Assembly (NCBI GenBank): GCA_030636245.1
Contig: DAOVXI010000004.1
Span: forward strand, 1-25,099
DNA length: 25,099 nt
Source: Deltaproteobacteria bacterium
Lineage (GTDB): Bacteria; Desulfobacterota; GWC2-55-46; DRQE01
Direction: 5' to 3'
Both the position numbers and the translations under genes were made by a program. This document shows, piece by piece, positions 9,293-16,706 of this stretch (its first letter is position 1; every line of letters begins with the position of its first letter). Under the pieces are notes generated by a model. That model was given only the letters and a program-made list of their open reading frames with translations. It had not been told where the DNA came from and ran no database searches.

Positions 9293-10685
9293 TTTGAGTA
9301 GAATAGTCCGGGTGAAAAAGACCAGCTTCCAGTAATGTAAGTGCTACGGTTACGATATCGGGATCAAATTGAGTTCCGCTGTTCAGCTTTAATTCATCAA
9401 TGACCTTCTCTGCAGGAAGTCCATCTCTGTATGGTCGGGATGACATCATGGCATCAATGGCGTCAGCAACACAAATAATTCGAGCCGGTAGAGGGATACT
9501 GTCTCCCTTAAGGCCGTCGGGATAACCTTTTCCGTCGTAGCGTTCATGGTGATGTCTAATTCCGGGCACGTAATCCTCAAGCATTTTAATTGAAGTGACT
9601 ATGACAGCACCCAAAACCGGGTGGTAAGCTACTTTATCCCGTTCTTCCTGTGTAAGCTTTCCTGTTTTGTAAAGGCTGGAATCATCCGTGCCTATCTTTC
9701 CAAGGTCATGGAGTCTGGCCGAATGTTTTATGGTGGTCAATTCATTTTCTGAGAGGTTTAGCCTTTGAGCTATCTCATGTGAATACCATGTAACCCTCTC
9801 TGAATGACCGCTCGTGTATAAGTCGCGCGCCTCCAAAGCCATAATGAGAGCCTCTACAGAGCCGAGTATATAATCACTTTTTTCCTCCTCGCGTAATGCC
9901 TGGAACTCGAATTGTTTTTTAAGTTTCTTATAGCTGTCTTTACGCATGGCAGACAAAATGTCAGAAACAGCAGCGCGTATATCTTCTGGCTTAAACGGTT
10001 TTACTAAAAAGTCATTGGCGCCCTGCTTCATTGCAGCTCGCGCAAGGTTAATTTCATTTGATGAGGTCATAATAATTACGCTGGTCGTAGGGTTTAAGAG
10101 CTTTGACCGTTTTAAGAGTTCGATGCCTTCAATATGCGGCATATAAACATCCGTAATAATAATATCATAGTGCTCGCTACCGAGCAGTGTAAGAGCTTTT
10201 CGAGAGTCGTTCTCAACTACTATATTTCCGAGTCCGTTGAGTGATTTAGAAACAAAACTTAAAACAGCAGCGTCATCATCAACCACCAGGATGTTATTAT
10301 CCTGTGTTGTTTTTGCGTAGGCCTCCCGTGAGGAAAGAACTCTTTTAACGGCGGTTATAAAGTCATTTTTTGCAAATGGTTTTTGAATGTAGTCGGTTGC
10401 ACCAAGCTTCATAAGTTCAACCGCAATGCGCTCAGAGCCATGGCCGGTAATGGCGATAACATCAGTATCTATATTTGTAAGTTTAATTTGTTTTAAGACT
10501 TCAAGTCCGTCTGTACCGGGCAGCATAAAGTCAAGTATTACAAGCGAGGGGAGCTCCGTCTCTATAATCTTTAATGCTTCTTTAGCATTATCTGTAACTA
10601 GAACGTTATATCCTTCAGCTTCAAGCAATAAGGTTAATAGCTTTTGAATATGTCTGTCGTCGTCGACGATTAAAATAGTCTGCAT
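9261..10685 (-). CDS. Double-receiver HD-GYP response regulator, probable cyclic-di-GMP phosphodiesterase
   Basis: 474 residues: receiver 1 (Asp52, Lys102), receiver 2 starting near 131 (Asp136-138 cluster, phospho-acceptor Asp179, Lys229), a helical linker, then an HD-GYP domain at about 280-455. The hallmark residues are present: His326-Asp327 (ARLHDLGKIG) and HHxxRYDGKGYPDG with GYP at 387-389. The family hydrolyses cyclic-di-GMP. Two receivers could integrate signals from two kinases, and two kinase genes follow directly. It begins 34 bases after the lysine-tailed protein gene without a strong ribosome site. Base composition becomes clearly A+T-rich from this gene onward in the transcription direction, so it may be the first gene of a separately acquired block. 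Confidence 0.92.
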   Translation of the reverse strand: MQTILIVDDDRHIQKLLTLLLEAEGYNVLVTDNAKEALKIIETELPSLVILDFMLPGTDGLEVLKQIKLTNIDTDVIAITGHGSERIAVELMKLGATDYIQKPFAKNDFITAVKRVLSSREAYAKTTQDNNILVVDDDAAVLSFVSKSLNGLGNIVVENDSRKALTLLGSEHYDIIITDVYMPHIEGIELLKRSKLLNPTTSVIIMTSSNEINLARAAMKQGANDFLVKPFKPEDIRAAVSDILSAMRKDSYKKLKKQFEFQALREEEKSDYILGSVEALIMALEARDLYTSGHSERVTWYSHEIAQRLNLSENELTTIKHSARLHDLGKIGTDDSSLYKTGKLTQEERDKVAYHPVLGAVIVTSIKMLEDYVPGIRHHHERYDGKGYPDGLKGDSIPLPARIICVADAIDAMMSSRPYRDGLPAEKVIDELKLNSGTQFDPDIVTVALTLLEAGLFHPDYSTQNETEHQTTNV

Positions 10686-10719
10686 GATGAGTTATACTCT
10701 AAATTGAAAAAGAAGAGTG

Positions 10720-11196
10720 CTATAGTTCAAGCCACTCAAGAAAATCATTGTAATCGGTAAAATTAAGGCCCTTTAGATCACTATATATCTCAATGCGAAC
10801 CACTTCGTTGTGGTGGGCCTCAAGCAGTCTTTCGTGAACCTCAGAAAATGGCTCAAGCGCCTGGATCGTTCCAAAACCTTCTTTGTCACCCCTAAGGGCA
10901 AACTCCTTGCCGCTTGAGAGGTAAAACTTCACCTCGAAAGAGCCTGTTTCATCTGTCTGAAGCAGCTCCGACCAGATCCTTTCGGCTATTACCTTTGGAT
11001 CGAACTTAGCTTCAATAGGTTTTGGCGCTTCATTTGTCGGCGGTGTTGGCGGGGGCGTCAGGTTGTCAGATATACGACTCCTCATGGCCTTTGTAAGGAC
11101 CAATGAGCCTCCTGCTTTGCCAAGAGCGCTTTTTTTTGCTGTCTTCTTTTTTGCCGCCGGCTTTTTGCCGGTCTTAGGCTTTTTAGATGTAGCCAT
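10720..11196 (-). CDS. Unrecognised small protein with histone-H1-like lysine/alanine tail
   Basis: I do not recognise a named family. The 158-residue protein has three parts. Residues 1-37 are a strongly basic tail with 12 lysines (KKPKTGKKPAAKKKTAKK), of the kind seen in histone-H1-like and nucleoid-binding tails. Residues 45-62 are a proline-rich linker (PPPTPPTNEAPKP). Residues 64-158 are a compact alpha/beta domain with an acidic C-terminus (NDFLEWLEL). There is no signal peptide or membrane segment. It follows the ParA-like gene after 47 bases and is the last gene of the G+C-richer block. A basic N-terminal segment adjoining a ParA gene suggests a ParA partner (ParB N-termini stimulate ParA through a short basic stretch) or a nucleoid anchor. 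That role is inference; the gene itself is well supported by position, composition and an acceptable GGGAAGG upstream of the ATG. Confidence 0.85.
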   Translation of the reverse strand: MATSKKPKTGKKPAAKKKTAKKSALGKAGGSLVLTKAMRSRISDNLTPPPTPPTNEAPKPIEAKFDPKVIAERIWSELLQTDETGSFEVKFYLSSGKEFALRGDKEGFGTIQALEPFSEVHERLLEAHHNEVVRIEIYSDLKGLNFTDYNDFLEWLEL

Positions 11197-11243
11197 TTGC
11201 CTTCCCTTTCCAAGCGGTTTTAGGGTCTACCGGGAGTTTACCG

Positions 11244-11999
11244 TCAGACCCGTTTTAGGACTTCATTTGATAGCGCGAGATAATCGCTGGAGCCTCTGCC
11301 TCGCCACATATATTCAATTGCTGTCTGAAGGTGTCCCGGTGCTTCAGTAAGCTTGATATCTCTACGTATTGCTGTGTTAAAGACCTTATCTTTAAAGGAA
11401 CCTTTGAGTTTAGCCATAACCTCGCGGCTAATATTATTTCTCTCATTATACATGGTAACGAGTATTCCGAGGATCTTAAGGTTCTTGTTTTGCTCCATCA
11501 CGTCTTCGATCCTTGCAAGGTACTGCTTTATTCCAACAAGTGAGTAAAAACCCACATCAACAGGTAATATTGTCCAGTGGCTCGCCATAAGAGCGTTCGT
11601 TGTGAGAATCCCGATGCTCGGGGGACAGTCTATCAATATAAAATCGTAGTTGCTCTCAACCTCGCCTATTTTTTCCTTAAGTCTTGTTGCCTTGCCCTCC
11701 ATTGTATGAAGGCGCTCCTCAGCATAATTAAGTGTTGGGTTAGACGGAGCGATATGTATATTACCCTTTGAGAAGATGTTGTACTTAAAGTGTACGTTGT
11801 CATCCAGCAATATATCCGACATGGATATATGCAGATCCTCGATATTGATGCCAAAGGTAAGTGAGGAGTTGCCCTGCGGATCCATATCGATAAGTAAAAC
11901 CCTCTTACCCAGAACAGCTAGCCCTGCGGAAAGGTTTACGGCGGTTGTGGTTTTGCCACAACCGCCTTTTTGATTACCAATAGTTATTATATGTGCCAT
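11244..11999 (-). CDS. ParA/MinD-superfamily ATPase, probable chemoreceptor-array positioning protein (ParC/PpfA-like)
   Basis: A 251-residue ParA-type ATPase. The deviant Walker A motif is KGGCGKTT at 11-18, with the signature lysine Lys11; switch I includes DMDPQGN at 38-44, and Walker B is LIDCPP with Asp124. The C-terminal IRRDIKLTEAPGH block corresponds to the RNVRLSEAPSHG block of Soj-type ParA. It lacks the N-terminal helix-turn-helix extension of plasmid ParA proteins. No parB gene is present. It lies between cheW and the lysine-tailed protein, close to an MCP gene. That context matches ParA homologues dedicated to chemosensory arrays (ParC in Vibrio, PpfA in Rhodobacter) rather than chromosome segregation. 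The ATG has no good ribosome site and lies 84 bases after cheW. The family is secure; the positioning role is inferred. Confidence 0.9.
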   Translation of the reverse strand: MAHIITIGNQKGGCGKTTTAVNLSAGLAVLGKRVLLIDMDPQGNSSLTFGINIEDLHISMSDILLDDNVHFKYNIFSKGNIHIAPSNPTLNYAEERLHTMEGKATRLKEKIGEVESNYDFILIDCPPSIGILTTNALMASHWTILPVDVGFYSLVGIKQYLARIEDVMEQNKNLKILGILVTMYNERNNISREVMAKLKGSFKDKVFNTAIRRDIKLTEAPGHLQTAIEYMWRGRGSSDYLALSNEVLKRV

Positions 12000-12037
12000 A
12001 AGTTAGTGATTCAAAGAGCTTCTCAGTAAACCGTCAG

Positions 12038-12073
12038 TTGCTACCGTGCCCATAATCGGAAAACGCACGGCAA
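12038..12073 (-). repeat. Bulged inverted repeat between cheW and the parA-like gene
   Basis: In the RNA, TTGCCGTGC pairs with GCACGG-TA-GCAA, giving nine pairs with a three-base bulge and a loop of about 15 bases. No U-tract follows, so it is not an intrinsic terminator. It could be a processing or stability element separating cheW from the ATPase gene. Function unknown. Confidence 0.35.
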
Positions 12074-12083
12074 GGCTCAGGGG

Positions 12084-12803
12084 TTAAAGGGAAAAGTCTT
12101 TTATTTTTTTTCCATTCTTTAAGACGCTTAGATTTGGACCGTTTTCTTTAAGTTCGACCTCAGTATCAGCGAATTTCTTTCCTACAAAATATGACTTGCC
12201 TCTTAGCTCGATCATGCCGTCACTTGAGACGGTCGTGGTCACGCTTTCGGGCTGCGCATCTTTTTGTATTGCCGGCGCAGACGTACTTTTTGTCTTAGGG
12301 GCCGGTGAATCGTTTTCCTCAAGCCCACCTAAAACAAGCTTTTCATTTGTTGAAAAGATCTTCTCAAGGTTGAGGATGGTTATTAGATGATCGTTTATCT
12401 CAGCAACACCCTCTAGGTAGTCTGCCTTGAGCCCTGATACGAGCGGCGGGGGCGGCTCAATGTTGTCTTCCGAGAGTTTTAAGACCTCAAAGACCTTGTC
12501 AACCTGAACGCCTACCGTAAACTCCGCAAGCTCAACGACAATTACCCTGGTATCCGTGTCGCGCTCATGGTTCTCAAGCTCGAAACGCTTCCTTAGGTCA
12601 ACTACAGGTATTATGTCGCCCCTTAAGGAGATTATCCCTTCAATGAAATCCGGTGTTTTTGGTAGAGGAACTATCTCATACTTTGCGATAATTTCTCTGG
12701 TCTTGCTGATATCTATTCCGTAACGCTCTTCACCGAGCCCAAGCGTCACGAACTTTTTGATTATAACGGAAGCTTTTTCCGCTTCTGCAGTTTCTGATCT
12801 CAT
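12084..12803 (-). CDS. cheW: CheW coupling protein with extra C-terminal beta module
   Basis: The adaptor that links CheA to receptors. Residues 15-155 form a normal CheW domain (YGIDISKTREII, IEGIISLRGDIIPVVDLRKRF, YLEGVAEINDHLITILNLEKIF). It is longer than usual (239 residues against about 150-170). Residues 160-195 are a Pro/Ser/Thr-rich linker, and 196-239 form a small domain of alternating strands (GKSYFVGKKF, TEVELKENG, LSVLKNGKKI). That pattern recalls the SH3-like barrel at the C-terminus of Mu/IS21-type transposases. The ATG follows an AAGGAGG ribosome site at good distance. It lies between the NIT-MCP and parA-like genes. The tail might bind the ParA-like or lysine-tailed neighbour, but nothing in the sequence proves this. 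Confidence 0.93.
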   Translation of the reverse strand: MRSETAEAEKASVIIKKFVTLGLGEERYGIDISKTREIIAKYEIVPLPKTPDFIEGIISLRGDIIPVVDLRKRFELENHERDTDTRVIVVELAEFTVGVQVDKVFEVLKLSEDNIEPPPPLVSGLKADYLEGVAEINDHLITILNLEKIFSTNEKLVLGGLEENDSPAPKTKSTSAPAIQKDAQPESVTTTVSSDGMIELRGKSYFVGKKFADTEVELKENGPNLSVLKNGKKIKDFSL

Positions 12804-12904
12804 AACTGCCTCCTTAATATAAAATGCCAGAGGTCTCTTTGATTGAAGTTGTCATCGCCTTTTTCAAACCTTAACTAAGCTTGCTATTCTGACAAGGCGT
12901 CTCT

Positions 12905-12938
12905 TTACTTCGATCTCAAAGTAACTCCATGTATGGAG
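12905..12938. repeat. Tandem small inverted repeats in the MCP-cheW intercistronic gap
   Basis: The 174-base gap between the NIT-MCP stop and cheW is long for this cluster. It holds two adjacent inverted repeats. The first, 12905-12924, has 9-base arms with one mismatch (a G-U pair in RNA) and a 2-base spacer. The second, 12925-12938, has 6-base arms CTCCAT/ATGGAG. Neither has a following U-tract. They may be RNA processing or stability elements or a protein-binding site; the function is unknown. Confidence 0.35.
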
Positions 12939-12977
12939 CCCGAGGCTATTGCCGGTTTTTGTACCGTATAACTGTCA

Positions 12978-14969
12978 CTATATCTTGAACTTATCGACAA
13001 CGCGCTTTAGTCCTTCCGCGAGCTTGGCAAGTTCCTGTGTGGTGCTTGCTATCTCTTCAGAGCTTGAAGCGCTTTCTTTTGTGATAGAGCTTATGTTCTC
13101 AACGCTCTTTGCTACCTGGTCACTAACAGCAGCTTGCTGTTTGCTGGCCTCGCTCATGCCCTTGATCATGTCGCTTGTCTCTTTGATGGAGGCGACTATC
13201 TTTGTGAGCGAATCTCCGGTCTGGTCGGCAAGCTTTGTGCCTTCCTCGACCTCACGTGTGACACCGGTCATGCTGTCTGCGGCAAGTGCTGTTTCATTTT
13301 GTATCTCTTCGATTATGGTTGTGATCTGAACCGTGCTTTGAGCCGACTGTTCGGCAAGTTTTCTGATCTCTTCGGCCACGACCTCAAAGCCACGTCCGTG
13401 CTCTCCGGCACGCGCTGCCTCAATGGCGGCGTTTAGGGCCAGGAGGTTGGTCTGAGCGGCTATCTCGTTTATGACGTTTACGATCTTGCCTATCTCTTTA
13501 CTGCGAACGCCAAGCTCTCTGATCTTCTCGGAAGACTGCTGGACGGTCTCTTCGATCTTGCTCATCCCTGCCATTGTTTGTTGTACTACCAGGCCGCCTT
13601 CTTCTGCAAGAGCGGTTGTCTTGTCCGAGGCCTCAAGTGATTTTTTCGAGTTCTCAAAAACAAGGTGAACTGAGCTGGCCATCTCTTCCATGGCCGCTGC
13701 TGTTTCCGAAGCCTGCTTATGCTGGCTGTCGGCGCCGCGTGCAAGCTCTTCTGTGCCGGCCGAGATCTGCTCGGTGGCGCTTGAGAGCTGGATGGAGTTG
13801 GTGTTTATCTCTTTAACTATTCCGTGCAGGCCCTCGATAAAGGTGTTAAAGGCCGTGGATGTCTCAGCTACCTCGTCATTACCTTTGACATCAAGCCTTG
13901 TAGTAAGGTCGCCCTCTCCGCTTGCAAGCTCATCCATTGAGCCGCTGAGCGACTTGACAGAGTCCGTAATGTTCTTTGAGATAAGGTAGGCAAGAAAGAC
14001 CGTTACGATAATCGCTATAATGGTTATAAGTATTACGACGATAAGGGACCATTTAGCTGCGCTTTTAAGTTCACTTGATTTGCTTTCAAGGTCAACGGCA
14101 AGCTTGTTCTCGACATCTTTTAAGAGGTTGATCTTGCCGGTCTTCATCTGGAACCAGTGACTCGAGTCAACACCGAAGCCGCTGGTTTTGCTCATCGCGA
14201 TCTCTCGCATGCGGTTCACTTCATTTAAGTACTCGCCCTGCATCTTGGAGTTATAGTAGTTTATCTGATCGATCGTTGCCGCGCTCTTGAATACGTTGAT
14301 GTAGGTGTCCTGTGCGGTGACAAGGCTCAAGAACTTGTTAAAGTTACCCTTGGCGTAGCTGTCGCGCGCGAAGGTGTTGCTAAGAACGGCGCGCTCTATG
14401 CCTGCCCGCTCCTTACCCATAAGGAAGTTGACATAGCCTCTTGTGAGGAGGGCCATGTCTGCGTCTGATGTAAGCTTTGAGGTGTATGCAATGGTATCAA
14501 GCATGGCACCGTTAAGTCTTGTGTAGTAGCCGATTATCTCGCTTGTGGAGCTCGTCATGCCTGTTGCGGCGCTTCTTTTGCCTTCTATCTGGCCCAGGAG
14601 GTTCAAGGCATTATCGATCGTGCTCTTGAACTCGGCCCCGTACTGGGTCGTATCAAAGCTCGCGAGGTCTTCCATCAGTACGGACTTCATTTTATCGGTT
14701 TCGCTTCTCTGTGCCTGGAGCTCCGCGCCGAACTTTTTCCCTTTGCTACCCATATAGAGGGCAGAGGCTCCACGCTCCTTCTGCTGTTCGTGAACGAGGT
14801 TACTCAAGTTGACGGCAAGCTCCGAGAGGTGCTCAAGGCCACTCATCTCAGAGAGTACGGAAGATTTATTCCAGACCTGGTTCAGTGAGAACCCAAGAAC
14901 AACAAGGACCGGTATGGTTAGCATAAGGATAAGTTTATTCCTTATTTTAGTGTTTGCTAGTAAAGCCAT
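12978..14969 (-). CDS. Methyl-accepting chemotaxis protein with NIT (nitrate/nitrite-sensing type) domain
   Basis: Transmembrane receptor of 663 residues from the ATG at 14969. That start has a strong AAAGGAG site 7 bases upstream; a longer frame up to 15068 would run into cheA and adds an unlikely leader. TM1 is at about 10-28. The periplasmic part at about 30-300 has the NIT-domain hallmark HEQQKERGASALY and an all-helical pattern. TM2 is at about 303-328, then HAMP and the signalling domain. The tip is canonical: AAQTNLLALNAAIEAARAG, then EHGRGF. NIT domains are associated with nitrate/nitrite sensing in NasR-type regulators, but the ligand here is a prediction. The gene starts 28 bases after the cheA stop and is followed by cheW, so it is probably the main receptor of this CheA. 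Confidence 0.93.
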   Translation of the reverse strand: MALLANTKIRNKLILMLTIPVLVVLGFSLNQVWNKSSVLSEMSGLEHLSELAVNLSNLVHEQQKERGASALYMGSKGKKFGAELQAQRSETDKMKSVLMEDLASFDTTQYGAEFKSTIDNALNLLGQIEGKRSAATGMTSSTSEIIGYYTRLNGAMLDTIAYTSKLTSDADMALLTRGYVNFLMGKERAGIERAVLSNTFARDSYAKGNFNKFLSLVTAQDTYINVFKSAATIDQINYYNSKMQGEYLNEVNRMREIAMSKTSGFGVDSSHWFQMKTGKINLLKDVENKLAVDLESKSSELKSAAKWSLIVVILITIIAIIVTVFLAYLISKNITDSVKSLSGSMDELASGEGDLTTRLDVKGNDEVAETSTAFNTFIEGLHGIVKEINTNSIQLSSATEQISAGTEELARGADSQHKQASETAAAMEEMASSVHLVFENSKKSLEASDKTTALAEEGGLVVQQTMAGMSKIEETVQQSSEKIRELGVRSKEIGKIVNVINEIAAQTNLLALNAAIEAARAGEHGRGFEVVAEEIRKLAEQSAQSTVQITTIIEEIQNETALAADSMTGVTREVEEGTKLADQTGDSLTKIVASIKETSDMIKGMSEASKQQAAVSDQVAKSVENISSITKESASSSEEIASTTQELAKLAEGLKRVVDKFKI

Positions 14970-14976
14970 GATTCTA

Positions 14977-14983
14977 CTCCTTT
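14977..14983 (-). promoter_or_regulatory. Ribosome binding site that fixes the NIT-MCP start
   Basis: AAAGGAG on the - strand, 7 bases before the ATG at 14969. No comparable site precedes the in-frame ATG at 15068, which lies inside cheA. The protein should therefore begin MALLANTKIRNK. Confidence 0.85.
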
Positions 14984-14997
14984 CGATTGTGCTGCGT

Positions 14998-16695
14998 TTA
15001 TTCGTTTTCGTTATAGGTTGATTTAGTTGTGTCTTTATCCAAAAGGTCGAAGAGTCCCGGTACGTCAAGTACCACGACTACCTCGCCTGTTCCAAGAATA
15101 CTGGCTCCCGAGACCCCCTCAATGGGTTCCGGAAGGTTTTCAAGGTATTTTCCAAGTGGCTTGATGACGGTTTCTACTTTGCCCAGAAAATCGTCAACAA
15201 TAAAGCCGATGCATTTATTCATAAGCCTTATGAGAACCACTGAATAAAGTTTACTTGTTTTTTCAGCGCTGTCAAACTCCAGAATATTCGAGAGCCCGAC
15301 GATCGGAATGGGCTGGCCCCTTAACATGAAGATCTTCTGTTTTTTGATAGACTCCAGCTCGCTAGGGTTGATCCTTAAGGTTTCATCAACATAGTTAAGC
15401 GGGATGCCGTATGTGAAGTCGCCTTCCTTCAAGAGGAAGAGCTGAACAATGGCAAGCGTCAGCGGCATCTTAACGGTAAACTTTGTTCCCTTGCCGGCCT
15501 CAAAATCAACGTCGACATTGCCGCCGAGCTTTTCTATGTTCGTTTTGACAACATCCATGCCCACGCCGCGTCCCGAGAGGTCGTTTACGGTCTTTGCCGT
15601 TGAAAAACCGGAGCGGAAGATAAGGTCGACCGCGGCGGCTCTGCTCATATGCTCAGCTTCTTCACTGGTAATTACGTTCTTGGCTATGGCCTCCTTTATT
15701 ATGTTCTCCGGGTCAAGTCCGCGTCCGTCGTCCTCTATCTCAACTATCACATGGTTGTGTTCATGGAATGCTCTGAGGTAAATGGTGCCGACCTCGGGCT
15801 TGCCTGCTTTTTTCCTCTCGGAAGGTGCTTCGAGACCGTGGCTTATGGCGTTACGCACCATATGTAGGAGCGGGTCGTTAAGGACCTCGATGATAGTTTT
15901 ATCAAGCTCCGTCTCTTCTCCTGTTATCTTCAGCTCAACCTCTTTATCGAGCGGACGCGAGATGTCTCGCACAAGACGGTAGAACTTGTCAAAAAGTTGT
16001 TTTATGGGCACCATGCGAAGCGAAAGCACCTCGCTTTGTATCTGGGTGGAAATTGAAGCGATAAAGGATGCAACATCCTCAAAGGCTTTATCCTTAAGTT
16101 CCTGGCTAAGCTGGAGCATCCTTGAACGGCCGGCCGCAAGCTCGCCGACAAGGTTTACCAGCTTATCAAGCCTTTGGGTCGAGACCCTCATATAAGAGGC
16201 TTCACGCTGTGATATCGCCTGCTGCTTGTCGTTTTCTTTAAGTTCCTCGCCTGATCCGGAGTCATCGGAGCCGCTGCTTCCAAGATCTGCGCTGCTTGGC
16301 CCGGACATAAGGGACTCAAGTTCTGTGTATATGGCCGAGTATTCGCGTTCCGTGTCCTTGTCGTCAGCAAAGTCTCCCAGCACACCTCTTACTATATCAA
16401 GTCCTTTGAAGAGCACATCGTTTATCAGCGGGAAGTATGGGAAGTCCTTGTCCCTGAGCTTACCAAGAATGCTTTCCATTCTATGGGCAAGGGTAGAGAG
16501 ATCCGTTAGCCCGATAAAGCCGGAGTTGCCCTTAAGGGTGTGCATGGAACGGAATATACGGCTGATAAGCTCCTCGTCGTTGGGGGCTTTTTCAAGGGAG
16601 ACAAGATCCTTGCTGACATTTTCGGTCAGCTCCAGGCTCTCCTCTATGAACTCGCCGTAGAGTTCCTTTACATCAAAATTCATATCATCTGTCAT
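14998..16695 (-). CDS. cheA: Chemotaxis histidine kinase CheA, lacking the P2 domain
   Basis: Autophosphorylating kinase of the receptor array. P1/Hpt is at about 7-110 with His52 in SMHTLKGNSGF. A short Ser/Gly/Asp linker at about 128-160 takes the place of P2. P3 dimerisation starts near 165 (RLDKLVNLVGEL). P4 has an N-box (NDPLLHMVRNAISHG), DDGRG and GRGVGMDVV boxes. The P5 CheW-like domain occupies about 415-560. At 565 residues it is about 90 shorter than the E. coli protein, which the missing P2 (CheY/CheB docking) explains. An AAGGA ribosome site precedes the ATG. It is 11 bases downstream of cheY and 28 bases upstream of the NIT-MCP start. Without P2, regulators must take phosphate directly from P1, which fits a cluster with several CheY-like proteins. 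Confidence 0.97.
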   Translation of the reverse strand: MTDDMNFDVKELYGEFIEESLELTENVSKDLVSLEKAPNDEELISRIFRSMHTLKGNSGFIGLTDLSTLAHRMESILGKLRDKDFPYFPLINDVLFKGLDIVRGVLGDFADDKDTEREYSAIYTELESLMSGPSSADLGSSGSDDSGSGEELKENDKQQAISQREASYMRVSTQRLDKLVNLVGELAAGRSRMLQLSQELKDKAFEDVASFIASISTQIQSEVLSLRMVPIKQLFDKFYRLVRDISRPLDKEVELKITGEETELDKTIIEVLNDPLLHMVRNAISHGLEAPSERKKAGKPEVGTIYLRAFHEHNHVIVEIEDDGRGLDPENIIKEAIAKNVITSEEAEHMSRAAAVDLIFRSGFSTAKTVNDLSGRGVGMDVVKTNIEKLGGNVDVDFEAGKGTKFTVKMPLTLAIVQLFLLKEGDFTYGIPLNYVDETLRINPSELESIKKQKIFMLRGQPIPIVGLSNILEFDSAEKTSKLYSVVLIRLMNKCIGFIVDDFLGKVETVIKPLGKYLENLPEPIEGVSGASILGTGEVVVVLDVPGLFDLLDKDTTKSTYNENE

Positions 16696-16706
16696 GATAC
16701 GCGTCC

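Noticed and set aside
11244..11999. Plasmid or chromosome partition locus
   Set aside because: No parB gene, replication gene or parS-like palindrome is seen, and both sides are chemosensory genes.
14970..15068. Longer start for the NIT-MCP, adding 33 residues and overlapping cheA by 71 bases
   Set aside because: The added leader is polar and unlike MCP N-termini, while the ATG at 14969 has AAAGGAG at 7 bases and is directly followed by a normal TM1.
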